This document shows positions 36,641 to 45,489 of a stretch of 45,489 bases of DNA, piece after piece (position 1 is the stretch's first letter; every line of letters starts with the position of its first letter). This DNA is from Alphaproteobacteria bacterium (GTDB lineage Bacteria > Pseudomonadota > Alphaproteobacteria > Rhizobiales > Beijerinckiaceae). The translations under genes and the position numbers were made by a program. The notes beneath the pieces were generated by a model. That model made no database searches and had not been told where the DNA came from. It was given only the letters and a program-made list of their open reading frames with translations. The stretch is from assembly GCA_016870035.1 (NCBI GenBank), contig VGCJ01000009.1:1-45489 (forward strand). Direction: 5' to 3'.

Positions 36641-37243
36641 TTACCAGAATTGATACCAAGGTTTTTGTGAAGCGCCAGCGGCTGCGGCAGCGGCCTCGAT
36701 CTCCGGCGTGATCATAGCCTTTTTAGCAATGGCTTTTGGGGGAGCTGTGAGTGCACGAGGGCCGGAGGCTTCAGCCAGCGCATTATTTTGGGCGGCAACC
36801 TGCTTCATAATTTCCGAGGCCTGCGCCATTTCCTGAGGTGTTAAGGGCTTGCTCGGATCACGCGGCGGCATCACAGCCGCGCCCTGCTGAGCCGCAGCTT
36901 GTTCAGCACTCGGTCCGAGGAGTTTTGCAAAAAGCTCACCCTGCTCGACGCCATCTTCACCCTTTTTGGCCTTTTGCTTTTTGATCACATCGGGATCTTT
37001 GGGCCAAGCCGGGTCGGTATTTTGCGCTTTCTGTTTTGGCTTCGGCAAGGTCTTTGAAGGCGGAACGACGAGCGGTGAACGCTCCTGATATTGGTCTTCG
37101 TCAACCGAATTCCCGCCCATTATATTGGAAATCGCGTCCATGAGGTCGCCGGCTTTGGCCGGGCCCGACACAAGTCCTAAACTCAAAAGGCTCAAAGCAA
37201 ACAGGGCAAGAAACGGAACCCTGACCATAAGGGGACGGATCAT
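36641..37243 (-). CDS. Secreted or anchored unknown protein
   Basis: 200 residues with an N-terminal hydrophobic segment (VPFLALFALSLLSLGLVSG) and a likely cleavage after AKA near residue 32. No lipobox Cys is present, so it is not an obvious lipoprotein. The rest is low-complexity: Pro/Lys-rich (about 60-95), Gln/Ala-rich (about 105-165), ending KPWYQFW. It resembles disordered envelope proteins but I recognise no domain. ATGA overlap with lspA (37240-37243) and AGGAGAG upstream suggest co-translation. Confidence 0.7.
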   Translation of the reverse strand: MIRPLMVRVPFLALFALSLLSLGLVSGPAKAGDLMDAISNIMGGNSVDEDQYQERSPLVVPPSKTLPKPKQKAQNTDPAWPKDPDVIKKQKAKKGEDGVEQGELFAKLLGPSAEQAAAQQGAAVMPPRDPSKPLTPQEMAQASEIMKQVAAQNNALAEASGPRALTAPPKAIAKKAMITPEIEAAAAAAGASQKPWYQFW

Positions 37244-37782
37244 GACGGTCTCTCCTGTGCAGGCTGGGAACTTCTCCGATGCGGACTACCTAACCATGAA
37301 TCCGCCAAAAGCAAGGCGACGGCGATCACGATTGCCGCATCTGCAATGTTGAACACATACCATCGCCATTCGCCCCAATGAAGCAAAATGAAATCGATAA
37401 CGGCTCCATAAGCGAGCCGATCAATAGCATTGCCGAGCGCGCCGCCCACAATGAGCCCGATCGCGAGCGCCGGAAGGCCTTGTCTGATCCGGCGCAGCCA
37501 GATCAGAAAACCTATGATGGCGATCAAAGAGAATAAAATCAGCCCATAGCGGCCAATTTCCTCATGTTGTTGGAAAAGTCCGTAGGAAATGCCTCGATTC
37601 CAGACGAGAACGAAGTCGAGGAAAGGCAATACCGAAATGGCTCCCGAAGTCTCCAGATTGAACCCGTAGAGTATGATGCACTTCGTCGCCTGATCAGCGA
37701 GAAAAACGAGAAGTGCGATGAGGAGGCTTAAGCGGCGAACGCCAAAGCCAGATAATCCATTTAAGGACGCCTCTTCACTCAT
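37240..37782 (-). CDS. lspA: Lipoprotein signal peptidase (signal peptidase II)
   Basis: Membrane aspartyl protease that removes signal peptides from diacylglyceryl-prolipoproteins. About 180 residues with four membrane helices. The two catalytic Asp are in [15 protein letters not shown] and FNIADAAIV; the NRGISYGLF segment is also typical. The ATG at 37782 overlaps the ileS stop as ATGA; a start five codons earlier is possible but less neat. Confidence 0.95.
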   Translation of the reverse strand: MSEEASLNGLSGFGVRRLSLLIALLVFLADQATKCIILYGFNLETSGAISVLPFLDFVLVWNRGISYGLFQQHEEIGRYGLILFSLIAIIGFLIWLRRIRQGLPALAIGLIVGGALGNAIDRLAYGAVIDFILLHWGEWRWYVFNIADAAIVIAVALLLADSWLGSPHRRSSQPAQERPS

Positions 37783-40724
37783 GCCCGCGCCTGCCATTCG
37801 CGCATCGCTTGCGCATCACGCGGCGTGATGTCGGGGAAGTCCTTGTCGGCCGTTTTCGGATCGAAATAGCGCCATGAGCGCGCGCATTTCACGCCACTCG
37901 CTTGCGTAGGAACAACGGCGACGCCGCCGACATCATCCAAGCGGAACGCATCACTCGGGCCTTCGCCCGCGATAATTTCAATGCCCGATGTGATGCAGAT
38001 GTCAGCGAAGTCGAAGCTTGCAACGAGCGCGGCAAGATCTTTGTCCGCGATGTAGAGTTTCGGTGCAGCTTCAAGCGACGAGCCGATGCGCTTTTGCGCG
38101 CGTTCGGTTTCGAGTGCACCTGTCACAACACGGCGCACTTTGCGGATCGTGGCCCAACGAGCGGCAAGTGCATCGTCTTTCCATTCCGCCGGAATATAAG
38201 GGAAGGTTTCGAGATGCACCGACTCCGCATCCTTACAGCGCGAGAGCCAAGCTTCCTCCGCAGTGAACACGAGGATCGGTGCGAGCCACAATGTCACCGC
38301 GCGGAAAATCTGCTCGATGCATTCAAGCGCCGAGAGACGCGCGATGCTTGACCGCGGATCGCAATAAAGCGTGTCCTTGCGGATATCGAAAAAGAAGGCG
38401 GAGAGTTCGGTGTTCAGGAATGCCGAGAGTTCGGTGATCACCTTGCGATAATCATAGGTCTCATAAGCCTCCGTGATCACCGGCGCGAGTTCCGCGAGGC
38501 GATGCAACATCAACCGTTCGAGTTCGGGCATATCCTTATGCGCGATCTTTTTCGATGCATCATGATGCGCGAGCGTGCCAAGCATCCAGCGCATTGTGTT
38601 GCGTAATTTGCGATAGGTCTCGACAAAGGTTTTCAGGATCTCTTTGCCGATGCGCAGATCGTCGGAATAATCCGCGGCTGCGACCCAGAGGCGCAAGATA
38701 TCGGCACCTGAGTCTTTGATGATGTCTTGCGGCGCGGTGACATTGCCCATCGACTTTGACATTTTCTGTCCCTTTTCATCGAGACAGAAACCATGCGTGA
38801 GCACAACATCAAACGGCGCACGGCCGCGCGTGCCGCAGCTTTGAAGAAGCGACGACTGGAACCAGCCGCGATGCTGGTCAGAGCCTTCCAAATACATCAC
38901 GCGATCTTTGCCGCCATCCACCACGCGATGAATATTGGCAAGGCCCGGAAAATGTTTCGGCGTGTTCAAGACATAGGAATGTGTCGAGCCGGAATCAAAC
39001 CAGACATCGAGCACGTCCATCACCATGTCATAATCATTCGCATTCACAGGCTTTGATGCCGCTTTGAGAAAACGCTCTTTCGCGCCCGCAGCAAACCACG
39101 CATCGCCACCTTCGACTTCGAACGCGTCTGCAATGGCTTTATCAACTGCCTCGTCCCTCAAAATCTCTTTTGTCTCTTTGTGCACGAAGACGGTGATCGG
39201 CACGCCCCATGCGCGCTGACGCGACATCACCCAATCGGGCTTGTTCTCGATCATGCCGGTGATGCGGTTCTCGCCAGTTGCGGGAACCCATTCGGTTTTC
39301 TTGATCGCGTCGAAGGCGACATCGCGCAAGGATTTGTTGCCGAGTTCTTTTGCTTGTTTATCCATCGCAATAAACCACTGCGGTGTATTGCGGAAAATCA
39401 CCGGCTTTTTCGAGCGCCATGAATGCGGATATTGGTGCTTCAAACGGCCGCGCGCGACGAGCGCATTGTTGTCGATCAGCACCTTGATCACCGCTTCATT
39501 CGCGTCGCCTTTTTCACCCTTGTCGGTGATGACACGCTTGCCTTCAAAGCCCGGTGCTTCTTTTGTGTAAAAGCCGTCATCATCGACCGTGAACGGAATG
39601 CGCGTATCAATGCCGCGCTCGGTAAACATGCGGCCTGACGCCATCCAGATTTCAAAGTCTTCGCGACCATGCGACGGTGCGGTGTGCACAAAGCCCGTGC
39701 CCGCATCATCCGTTACGTGATCGCCATCGAGCAGCGGCACGGTAAAATCATAACCTAACGAGGCGAGCGGATGCGCGCAGACAATCTGGCCCATCACATC
39801 AGCAGCAATATCTTCTTGATGCGCGAGCGTGATTTTCGCTGCTGAAGCGACAGCTTCCGCGAGCTTCTTTGCGAGGATGTAGGTTTCACCGACTTTCGGC
39901 CCGAAGTCGCGCTCATTCGCCGTCACTTCATAAAGTGCGTATTCAATCTTGTGCGAGTATGAAATCGCGCGATTGCCCGGTAATGTCCAAGGCGTTGTCG
40001 TCCAGATGACGACCGAGGCTTTGCCCGCGTGTGCGCTTTTGGTTACCGGAAACTTCACCCACACCATATCGGACTGATAATCAAGATATTCGATTTCAGC
40101 TTCTGCGAGCGCGGTTTTCTCGATCACCGACCACATCACCGGCTTCGAGCCGCGATAGAGCAAGCCATTGTCTTTGAACTTCATGATCTCGCGCGCGATT
40201 TGCGCTTCGGCATGAAAGGCCATCGTTGAATAAGGATGATCCCAATCGCCCGTAATCCCTAAGCGCTTGAATTCTTCACGCTGCACCGAGAGCCAATGCT
40301 GGGCGAAATTCCGGCATTCTTTGCGGAATTCGATCACCGGCACGTCGTCTTTGTTTTTGCCCTTGGCGCGATATTGCTCTTCGATCTTCCATTCGATCGG
40401 CAGGCCGTGGCAGTCCCAGCCCGGCACATAATTCGAGTCAAAGCCGAGCATTTGCTGGCTGCGCGTCACCAAATCCTTCAGCACTTTGTTGAGCGCGTGA
40501 CCGATATGGATATTGCCATTTGCGTAAGGAGGCCCGTCATGCAGCACGAAACGCGGGCGACCGGCGGATGTTTCACGCAGGCGCTTATAGAGACTAATCT
40601 TCGCCCAGCGCGCCAGAATTTCCGGCTCGCGCTGCGGCAGGCCCGCCCGCATCGGAAAATCCGTCTCGGGAAGGAAAAGCGTCTCTGAATAATCGCGCTC
40701 GGCGGCGGTTTTGGACTCGGTCAT
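37779..40724 (-). CDS. ileS: Isoleucine--tRNA ligase
   Basis: Class Ia synthetase charging tRNA-Ile, with an editing domain against valine. 981 residues. The HIGH motif is [11 protein letters not shown] (about residue 76), the editing domain has [24 protein letters not shown]-like [11 protein letters not shown] and DDAGTGFVH, and the KMSKS loop is [10 protein letters not shown] (about residue 660). The C-terminal zinc finger of many homologues is reduced to a single CxR (KCARSW), a common variant in this group. ileS, lspA and ribF are neighbours, as in many alphaproteobacteria. Confidence 0.96.
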   Translation of the reverse strand: MTESKTAAERDYSETLFLPETDFPMRAGLPQREPEILARWAKISLYKRLRETSAGRPRFVLHDGPPYANGNIHIGHALNKVLKDLVTRSQQMLGFDSNYVPGWDCHGLPIEWKIEEQYRAKGKNKDDVPVIEFRKECRNFAQHWLSVQREEFKRLGITGDWDHPYSTMAFHAEAQIAREIMKFKDNGLLYRGSKPVMWSVIEKTALAEAEIEYLDYQSDMVWVKFPVTKSAHAGKASVVIWTTTPWTLPGNRAISYSHKIEYALYEVTANERDFGPKVGETYILAKKLAEAVASAAKITLAHQEDIAADVMGQIVCAHPLASLGYDFTVPLLDGDHVTDDAGTGFVHTAPSHGREDFEIWMASGRMFTERGIDTRIPFTVDDDGFYTKEAPGFEGKRVITDKGEKGDANEAVIKVLIDNNALVARGRLKHQYPHSWRSKKPVIFRNTPQWFIAMDKQAKELGNKSLRDVAFDAIKKTEWVPATGENRITGMIENKPDWVMSRQRAWGVPITVFVHKETKEILRDEAVDKAIADAFEVEGGDAWFAAGAKERFLKAASKPVNANDYDMVMDVLDVWFDSGSTHSYVLNTPKHFPGLANIHRVVDGGKDRVMYLEGSDQHRGWFQSSLLQSCGTRGRAPFDVVLTHGFCLDEKGQKMSKSMGNVTAPQDIIKDSGADILRLWVAAADYSDDLRIGKEILKTFVETYRKLRNTMRWMLGTLAHHDASKKIAHKDMPELERLMLHRLAELAPVITEAYETYDYRKVITELSAFLNTELSAFFFDIRKDTLYCDPRSSIARLSALECIEQIFRAVTLWLAPILVFTAEEAWLSRCKDAESVHLETFPYIPAEWKDDALAARWATIRKVRRVVTGALETERAQKRIGSSLEAAPKLYIADKDLAALVASFDFADICITSGIEIIAGEGPSDAFRLDDVGGVAVVPTQASGVKCARSWRYFDPKTADKDFPDITPRDAQAMREWQARA

Positions 40725-40813
40725 GGTGAAGGGCTGCTTATAAAAGGCTCAAAAGAGGCAAGGAGATGACGCGGGAGATACCCCATTCTACGGTCAAAGG
40801 GTAGGGGGCGCGC

Positions 40814-41785
40814 TTAAAGCGGCAAAAGGCTTGGCGCTTCGGGATCAATTGGTTCGGCGAGGATCGCGCGGGCGTCAGTGGCGTCTTTGTCCATTTGCGC
40901 GATCAAAGGCTCGATGCCGTCGAATTTGATCTCGCCGCGTTGCAAGGCAACGCATTCCACTTGGAGCGTCTTGCCATAAAGATCGCCGGTAAAATCGAAG
41001 AGGAAAACTTCGAAAAGCGGCGCGCCATTGTCGAAAGTCGGACGGCGGCCATAGCTTGCGACCCCGTTATAGACTTTTTCGCCGACCGCCACGCGCACGG
41101 CATAAATGCCCTGTTTCAACACGCTGTTTTCAGGCAAGCGCAGATTGGCGGTTGGATAGCCCAGCGTGCGGCCGATTTTTTCGCCATGGCGCACTTCGGC
41201 CTCAAAAAGATACCGATAGCCGAGAAGATGATTGGCGCGCGGCATATCGCCATCCGCCAAAGCGGCGCGGACCGCGCTTGAAGACACGGCTGCGCCCTTT
41301 TCTAACAGGGCTTCAATGATGAGGGCTGCGCGTCCGTCCTGCCGACAGGCTTCCGCAATCGAATGGGGGGTGCCGCCGCGCCCTCTGCCGAAATGAAAAT
41401 CATGACCGACCACTACGCCTGCAACATTCAATTCACGAAACAGAATGTCATTGATGAAATGCTCGGCGGTGGTTGAGGCCATCGCGACATCAAAGGGCAG
41501 AACGATCATCGCTTGAAGCCCAAATCGCGCCAGAAGTTTGGCTTTGATCCCTTCCGGTGTGAGCCGGAACAGCGGCGTATCGGGCTTAAAAAAACTTCTC
41601 GGATGCGGCTCGAATGTAAGAACCGCCGCGGGCCGATGAAGTTCTTTGGCAAGCTCGCGCGCGGCGTCGATCACGGCATGATGGCCGCGATGCAAACCGT
41701 CGAAATTGCCGATCGCGATGACCGGGCGCGAGATGTCGGCGGGCAGGGTCCGGCCGCGGATCAGATGGAAGTCCTTGGGCATCAT
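40814..41785 (-). CDS. ribF: Riboflavin kinase / FAD synthetase
   Basis: Bifunctional enzyme making FMN and FAD. 323 residues. The N-terminal nucleotidyltransferase has AIGNFDGLHRGHHAVI (about residues 25-40) and GHDFHFGRGRGGT; the C-terminal kinase domain has GRTLGYPTANL and a conserved QGIYAVRV segment. Same direction as ileS, 89 bases upstream of it, with a divergent receiver gene on the other side. Confidence 0.95.
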   Translation of the reverse strand: MMPKDFHLIRGRTLPADISRPVIAIGNFDGLHRGHHAVIDAARELAKELHRPAAVLTFEPHPRSFFKPDTPLFRLTPEGIKAKLLARFGLQAMIVLPFDVAMASTTAEHFINDILFRELNVAGVVVGHDFHFGRGRGGTPHSIAEACRQDGRAALIIEALLEKGAAVSSSAVRAALADGDMPRANHLLGYRYLFEAEVRHGEKIGRTLGYPTANLRLPENSVLKQGIYAVRVAVGEKVYNGVASYGRRPTFDNGAPLFEVFLFDFTGDLYGKTLQVECVALQRGEIKFDGIEPLIAQMDKDATDARAILAEPIDPEAPSLLPL

Positions 41786-41866
41786 GTCTTTATGGGGTCA
41801 AAGCGGCGGGAACGTGGCGGCTTCGGGCCTCACGGTCAAGGGGCGGCGTTTCATGGTCATGAAGAT

Positions 41867-41895
41867 TTGAACGATTTCTCTCACCGGCCTTTAAA
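41867..41895 (+). promoter_or_regulatory. Candidate promoter of the receiver gene
   Basis: Plus strand: TTGAAC (41867-41872), 17-base spacer, TTTAAA (41890-41895), about 60 bases before the ATG. The -10 lies in a near-palindrome GCCTTTaaAAGGC. Moderate matches only. Confidence 0.35.
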
Positions 41896-41956
41896 AGGCG
41901 CCATGCCATGCCGAGAGGGTCAATTAGACAAGTTCTTCGCGTTAAGGCCCCTATCC

Positions 41957-42361
41957 ATGGCAAAATCTGACACAAATCAATCTGTTTTGATTATTGACCC
42001 TTCCGGCGTCATCACCCGTGTGCTTACCGTTATGCTGATCGAACTCGGATGGGGGCCGGTTGAAACGGTGCCCACGCCGGTTGAGGCGCTCACTCAACTG
42101 CGCGAGAAGCGCTTCGGCCTCGTGCTGACCGATTGGGCCACCGAGCCGATGGATGCTGGCGAATTCATGAAATCGCTGCGCGCGGACGCCGCGCTCGCCG
42201 CAATCCCCGTTATGATCGTCACGGGCAATCCTGATCCCACGCAATATATTCTGGCGAATGATGCGGGCGCTAATGCCTATGCTTTGGTGTCTTTTGATGT
42301 CGAGACTTTAGCTTTAAAGCTCGATCAAATCCGGTTACGGAAATTGCTTTCACCATCCTAA
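41957..42361 (+). CDS. Stand-alone receiver-domain protein with atypical conserved sites
   Basis: 134 residues forming one CheY-like domain and no output domain. The first acid pocket residue is Asp14 in SVLIIDPSG, the phospho-acceptor is Asp59 in VLTDWATEPMD, and Thr88 lies in MIVTGNPD. The Lys-Pro pair normally near the end (KPF) is replaced: the segment reads ANAYALVSFDVETL. Phosphorylation is still conceivable but the usual signalling switch is altered. The open frame extends upstream to 41513, but that part overlaps ribF. It converges with and overlaps the HAD-IIA gene by 12 bases. Confidence 0.82.
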   Translation: MAKSDTNQSVLIIDPSGVITRVLTVMLIELGWGPVETVPTPVEALTQLREKRFGLVLTDWATEPMDAGEFMKSLRADAALAAIPVMIVTGNPDPTQYILANDAGANAYALVSFDVETLALKLDQIRLRKLLSPS

Positions 42362-43231
42362 ATGGGCGATGGAATAATCAGGTCTATGTGAAACTGTTTC
42401 GAGAAAGGCTTCATAACGCCCATTCTCTAAACTTCCTTCCGAAAGACCAAGCTCATGCATGTGAACGCCATTAAATACAAAAAGCGAACCGATGCCTGCT
42501 GTCACCGCACCCGCTATATCGGTTCGAATGGCGTCACCAATCGCCAAAGTTCGCACGGGATTTGCGGCTTTGCCTGTCAGCGATGACGCGACTTCAAGTG
42601 CGGCTTTATAGATTGGTGGATAGGGTTTACCGGCATAAAGTGTTTTGCCCCCTTCTTCTTCATAAAGTTTGGCAATCGCACCAGCGCAATCAATCAAGCG
42701 ATTGCCGCGTTCAACAACAATATCCGGATTGGCGCACAGCATCGGTACATTGCGTTTGAGCGCGTCTTTGATAAAGCCGCGATAATTTTCAGCTGTTTCT
42801 TTGTCATCATCGTGAAGGCCTGTGCACACAATCACATCGGCGCCATCAAGTTCGACATTTGGAAGGATGAGGCCCTTAAACAAACCGGCATCACGCTCTG
42901 GTCCTAACCAATGATAGTTACGCCATTCACCTGACATGAGAACGGTGCGCGTTACATCGCCGGACGTTACTATGCCATCATAGGCATGGCGCGAGACCGA
43001 GAAGCGATCAAGAATGCCGATGATATCTTCGGCGGGTCGAGGTGCGTTTGAAACGAGAATAACCCGCCCGCCCAATTTCCTAAACTGTTTGAGCGCGTCC
43101 GATGCCGCGCGATAACCATTTATGCCATTATGCAGCACACCCCAGATATCGCAAAGTATGACATCATAAAAGTCTTTAACGGCTGAGAGGCCCGAAATGA
43201 CGGGTGCGATGGGCTTAAGTGAAATTGACAC
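42350..43231 (-). CDS. HAD-IIA sugar phosphatase-like hydrolase (TIGR01459 type)
   Basis: 293 residues from GTG at 43231. The HAD motifs are VILCDIWGVLHNG (nucleophile Asp, about residue 26), LVSNAPRP, GKPYPPIY (Lys) and AIGDAIRTDIAGA (acid pair), with a large class IIA cap between. Related to NagD and conserved near ribF and ileS in alphaproteobacteria. The longer frame starts at TTG 43294; GTG at 43231 fits the family N terminus (about 20 residues before the first motif) with GGAG 11 bases upstream. Substrate unknown. Confidence 0.85.
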   Translation of the reverse strand: MSISLKPIAPVISGLSAVKDFYDVILCDIWGVLHNGINGYRAASDALKQFRKLGGRVILVSNAPRPAEDIIGILDRFSVSRHAYDGIVTSGDVTRTVLMSGEWRNYHWLGPERDAGLFKGLILPNVELDGADVIVCTGLHDDDKETAENYRGFIKDALKRNVPMLCANPDIVVERGNRLIDCAGAIAKLYEEEGGKTLYAGKPYPPIYKAALEVASSLTGKAANPVRTLAIGDAIRTDIAGAVTAGIGSLFVFNGVHMHELGLSEGSLENGRYEAFLETVSHRPDYSIAHLGW

Positions 43232-43290
43232 GATACGCTTTACTCCACGAAAAGGCGTGGAGCGGGCTATCGGCCCTAAGCCCCAGCCTG

Positions 43291-44592
43291 TCAAGCGGAA
43301 CGACGTTGCAAGCGCTCGCGGAGGGATGCTGGACGTAATTCGATAGGGCGCATCACCTCTTCAGCGTGATGATCTTCAAAAATCGATCTGAGGTCGGTAT
43401 TGGCATTTTGTGCTTTGTTGGACAAGACGGGCTTTGAGCGGCTGATTTTGCGTGTTGCCGACTTTTCGGCAAAATGGATACCCAAAGTTTCTGCTGCTTT
43501 GACATGATCATTCACTGTAAGATTCACTGCGATCATATCAATGCCACCGCGTTCGAAGAGAGCAATCAGATCTGCTGGATGAATCGATAAATCCGAAGGT
43601 TTGCGCATGACCTCAACCATTAGTTCGCCCGAGAGCATTACAAAATTCGGATTGAGCCGAACAAGATCGCTCGGTGATGCAATCATCTCTTGGTTTAAGT
43701 TCAGGCCCACAAAGAATCCTGCCTGCTGTAATGATTTCATCAGTACCGGAAGCCGTAAACTTGCATGGTCGAGTGGTTCTGAGGGAAAGATAAAACCGAT
43801 TTTGTTTTTGATCGATGGGCTTTTTTCCATCACGCTTCGTATATCGGCGATCCCTTGAGGATCTGATAAAATTTCTTTTCCAATGGGGCAGAGATGAATT
43901 GGCGCTTCTCGATTACGAGCCTCTTGCAAGGCCATATTGTAAGTCAACGCGACCCGAACGCGATCAAAAAATTTTATCGCATCGACACTGATTTCAGCTT
44001 CACGCAATTCCGCTTCTGAGAGAGCATTGCCATTTTTGTCGTCACATTTCATCACAATGGAACGATAGGCCAAGCGCCCCGTCACTCGCGATTCAATTTC
44101 AACAGATTCAATTTTGATTTGACCCGAACTCAAAGATTTACGGATCGCGACTACATCGAGCGGGGGTATTTTTACAGCAAGCGGTGTGGTCAGAGACGTT
44201 TGTGGTTGATTTTGAATTTTCAAATCAATTAAAGTCAGCCGGCGTTCAAGAGCGCCAATTTTTATGGTCAAACGATCAATATCTCCCACTGTCACCGGTG
44301 GCGCTTTGTTCTCAAGCGCAAGCAATCGAACTTCCGAGGTTTGATGCGCGGTTTCCAAGAATTTTAGGCGTGCTTCAAAAGATAGCGTGTCTTTCGCGAC
44401 TGACTCACTCGGCAGGATTTGACGCAGCAACGCGGGTACCCCGATGGCTCCAATACCGATTGCCGCCGCCGCCAGTTCGAGTGAGCTTGTCGCCGCGAAC
44501 AAGGCAAAGCCCACGATAAAAGCGACAAAGAAAGCGCCAACGATCAAAAGTTCCGCCCGTTTTTTAAGCCAATTTCTGATTGTTGACGCCAT
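43291..44592 (-). CDS. TipF-like membrane protein with degenerate EAL domain
   Basis: 433 residues. Two N-terminal membrane helices (about 15-37 and 39-58), a coiled-coil-like region (about 70-130) and a C-terminal EAL-like fold (about 150-370). This architecture matches TipF, a c-di-GMP-binding flagellum-positioning protein of Caulobacter; that link is inference from architecture. The catalytic EAL is RSI (near residue 177), the DDFG region reads LNLN, and the KxD region reads LSG, so phosphodiesterase activity is very unlikely. A basic tail of about 60 residues follows. No strong ribosome binding site seen. Confidence 0.7.
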   Translation of the reverse strand: MASTIRNWLKKRAELLIVGAFFVAFIVGFALFAATSSLELAAAAIGIGAIGVPALLRQILPSESVAKDTLSFEARLKFLETAHQTSEVRLLALENKAPPVTVGDIDRLTIKIGALERRLTLIDLKIQNQPQTSLTTPLAVKIPPLDVVAIRKSLSSGQIKIESVEIESRVTGRLAYRSIVMKCDDKNGNALSEAELREAEISVDAIKFFDRVRVALTYNMALQEARNREAPIHLCPIGKEILSDPQGIADIRSVMEKSPSIKNKIGFIFPSEPLDHASLRLPVLMKSLQQAGFFVGLNLNQEMIASPSDLVRLNPNFVMLSGELMVEVMRKPSDLSIHPADLIALFERGGIDMIAVNLTVNDHVKAAETLGIHFAEKSATRKISRSKPVLSNKAQNANTDLRSIFEDHHAEEVMRPIELRPASLRERLQRRSA

Positions 44593-44744
44593 GTTTCGCT
44601 TGGGGCCTAAGTTTTGATTGTGTCTCTAAATTCGGCAGACCGCTTCTGGAAGAGCCATCTAGACCCATAAATGATTCGCGCGCACAATCAGTTGGAATTA
44701 GTTTCATTTTCTTACATTGCGTCAAGTTTTCTGGGAGTTTTGTC

Positions 44745-44960
44745 ATGACCGAAGCGAAAATCATTGTTTTCAGTGTCAAAGGCATGACCTGCGGCGGCTG
44801 CGCTGAAGCCGTGAAGCGGGTGATTCGCAAAGCCGATCCCAATGCTGATGTTGCGGTTGAGTTAGCTGCGGGACGCGTTGAAGCGAAAACGAAAGCCGAA
44901 GGCGGTACACTCGCCGCGGCCATTACAAAAGCGGGCTATGAGGCCGCGGTTGCCGCGTGA
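44745..44960 (+). CDS. Heavy-metal-associated (HMA) domain protein
   Basis: 71 residues: a single ferredoxin-like HMA domain with the metal site GMTCGGCAEAV (CxxC, about residues 13-23) after the ATG at 44745, which follows GGGAG. This is the size and layout of CopZ-type copper chaperones. No copper ATPase or regulator is visible beside it. It converges with the ABC remnant and overlaps it by 25 bases. Confidence 0.9.
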   Translation: MTEAKIIVFSVKGMTCGGCAEAVKRVIRKADPNADVAVELAAGRVEAKTKAEGGTLAAAITKAGYEAAVAA

Positions 44961-45220
44961 TCTTTTGGAGAGGACTCGTTCGCGATCCGTCCATCGATGA
45001 TTTGGATTTGGCGATTAGCCTTGGCCGCCAATGCGGGATCGTGAGTTACGATCACAATCGCCTTTTTTTCTTCATCAACGATTTTGCGTAAAATTGAAAC
45101 AACTTGGGCACTTGAAACCGTATCAAGATTGCCAGTCGGTTCATCCGCAAGAATGACAGATGGCTCATTCGCCAAAGCGCGTGCAATGGCCACGCGTTGT
45201 CTTTTGTCCGGCGTCAGGGC
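44936..45220 (-). pseudogene. Truncated ABC transporter ATPase (LolD/MacB-type)
   Basis: Retains the end of an ABC ATPase: RQRVAIARALANEPS, Walker B VILADEPTGNLD, the D-loop and the H-loop IVTHDPALA, then a short tail. The LSGGQ signature is replaced by LTPDK, and upstream an in-frame TAA (45223-45221) closes the frame. The Walker A half (about 130 residues) is missing, so the gene is a 5'-truncated remnant. The junction of family-like and unlike sequence is at about 45205. Confidence 0.75.
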
Positions 45221-45447
45221 TTATGAGACAAACTGGCTGAGTTGAGGAAGAGAGGATTTTGATCGAGAGGCTTGGACATGATTCCTATGCCTTGAGTAGA
45301 CCAGTCCATAGACTAGTCTCTTGGCGATCCCCTAACAAGGGCGCGCGCGAAGGGGGACGCGGTTCTTCGCAGAGGCTTGCCGCCACCCTTCTCTCGCGCT
45401 ACGAGGCGCGATGCTTTTAAAATCCCCCGCCTTAGAGTGTTCCGCTG
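45221..45447 (+). other. Intergenic region with TAGAC dyad repeats
   Basis: Between the ABC truncation point and the last gene start. TAGACCAGTCCA (45297-45308) is followed immediately by TAGACTAGTCTC (45309-45320), two 12-base direct copies; the second contains the perfect palindrome AGACTAGTCT. The pattern resembles a TetR-family operator, which is inference. The stretch 45340-45405 is GC-rich with several short complementary segments. No RNA family recognised. Confidence 0.4.
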
Positions 45448-45489
45448 ATGACCGCCAATTCCGACGCCCCGAAAGACAATGCCGCCCGC
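45448..45489 (+). CDS. Start of a gene cut by the window end
   Basis: ATG followed by 13 open codons (MTANSDAPKDNAAR) to the last base. No strong ribosome binding site. Too short to identify; a polar N terminus of a larger protein is likely. Confidence 0.35.
   Translation, partial: MTANSDAPKDNAAR

Noticed and set aside
41513-41956. Long upstream extension of the receiver gene frame
   Set aside because: Lies opposite ribF codons and is an antisense shadow; the receiver domain is complete from 41957.
43232-43294. TTG start of the HAD-IIA gene overlapping the EAL-like gene
   Set aside because: GTG at 43231 gives the N terminus expected for the family, and no ribosome binding site supports the TTG.
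1-45489. CRISPR arrays, tRNA or rRNA genes, prophage or complete insertion sequences
   Set aside because: No regularly spaced repeats, tRNA T-loop patterns, rRNA-like blocks, transposase or phage genes were seen on either strand.

Overview
The window is a stretch of alphaproteobacterial chromosome, most like Hyphomicrobiales (Rhizobiales). This rests on gene order and family types, not on a database search. Supporting features are an F0 operon (atpI-atpB-atpE-b'-b) without the F1 genes; the order mutY / dciA-like / dsbA-like / smc; etfQO-TPR protein-ispE; nadA-nadB-nadC behind palindromic operators; and a long co-directional run from the HAD-IIA gene and ribF through ileS, lspA and two M16 peptidases to mutL. 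Base composition is moderate, with GC-ending codons in most genes.

Layout. 1-6.6 kb: ppdK (+), convergent with the nadABC operon (-). 6.6-14.4 kb (-): glyS, a two-motif CDGSH iron-sulfur protein and glyQ, then ispE, a secreted TPR protein and ETF-ubiquinone oxidoreductase. A family-4 uracil-DNA glycosylase-like gene (+) diverges from the last of these and shares a bidirectional terminator with the F0 operon (15.4-18.0 kb, -). 18.2-22.9 kb (-): smc, a Tat-type DsbA-like oxidoreductase and a DUF721/DciA-like gene, divergent from mutY (+). 24-26.3 kb: MBL-fold hydrolase, a 63-residue unknown protein, galE. 26.3-27.8 kb is the accessory part: a decayed general-stress locus (KGG-repeat pseudogene and DUF892 remnant) beside a small RTX-type protein. 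27.8-31.7 kb: acyl-CoA ligase, HAD phosphatase, small unknown protein, HDAC-family deacetylase. 31.7-43.2 kb (-, apart from one receiver gene): GNAT, mutL, two M16 peptidases, a secreted unknown protein, lspA, ileS, ribF and a HAD-IIA phosphatase. 43.3-45.5 kb: a TipF-like membrane protein with a dead EAL domain, an HMA metal-binding protein, a truncated ABC ATPase, and the first codons of a gene that runs off the end.

Most of the window is housekeeping: central carbon metabolism, NAD, isoprenoid and flavin synthesis, tRNA charging, ATP synthesis, DNA repair, chromosome organisation and lipoprotein processing. I found no CRISPR array, tRNA, rRNA, prophage or intact insertion sequence, and no clear new defence or biosynthetic system. 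The observations most worth checking are the paired palindromes at the nadA promoter, the EAL-like protein that has lost every catalytic motif, the uracil-DNA glycosylase-like protein with altered active-site motifs, the decayed stress locus with two Lys-to-stop changes and a hairpin over its ribosome binding site, the CDGSH gene inside the glyQ-glyS operon, and the truncated ABC gene next to a dyad-rich intergenic region.
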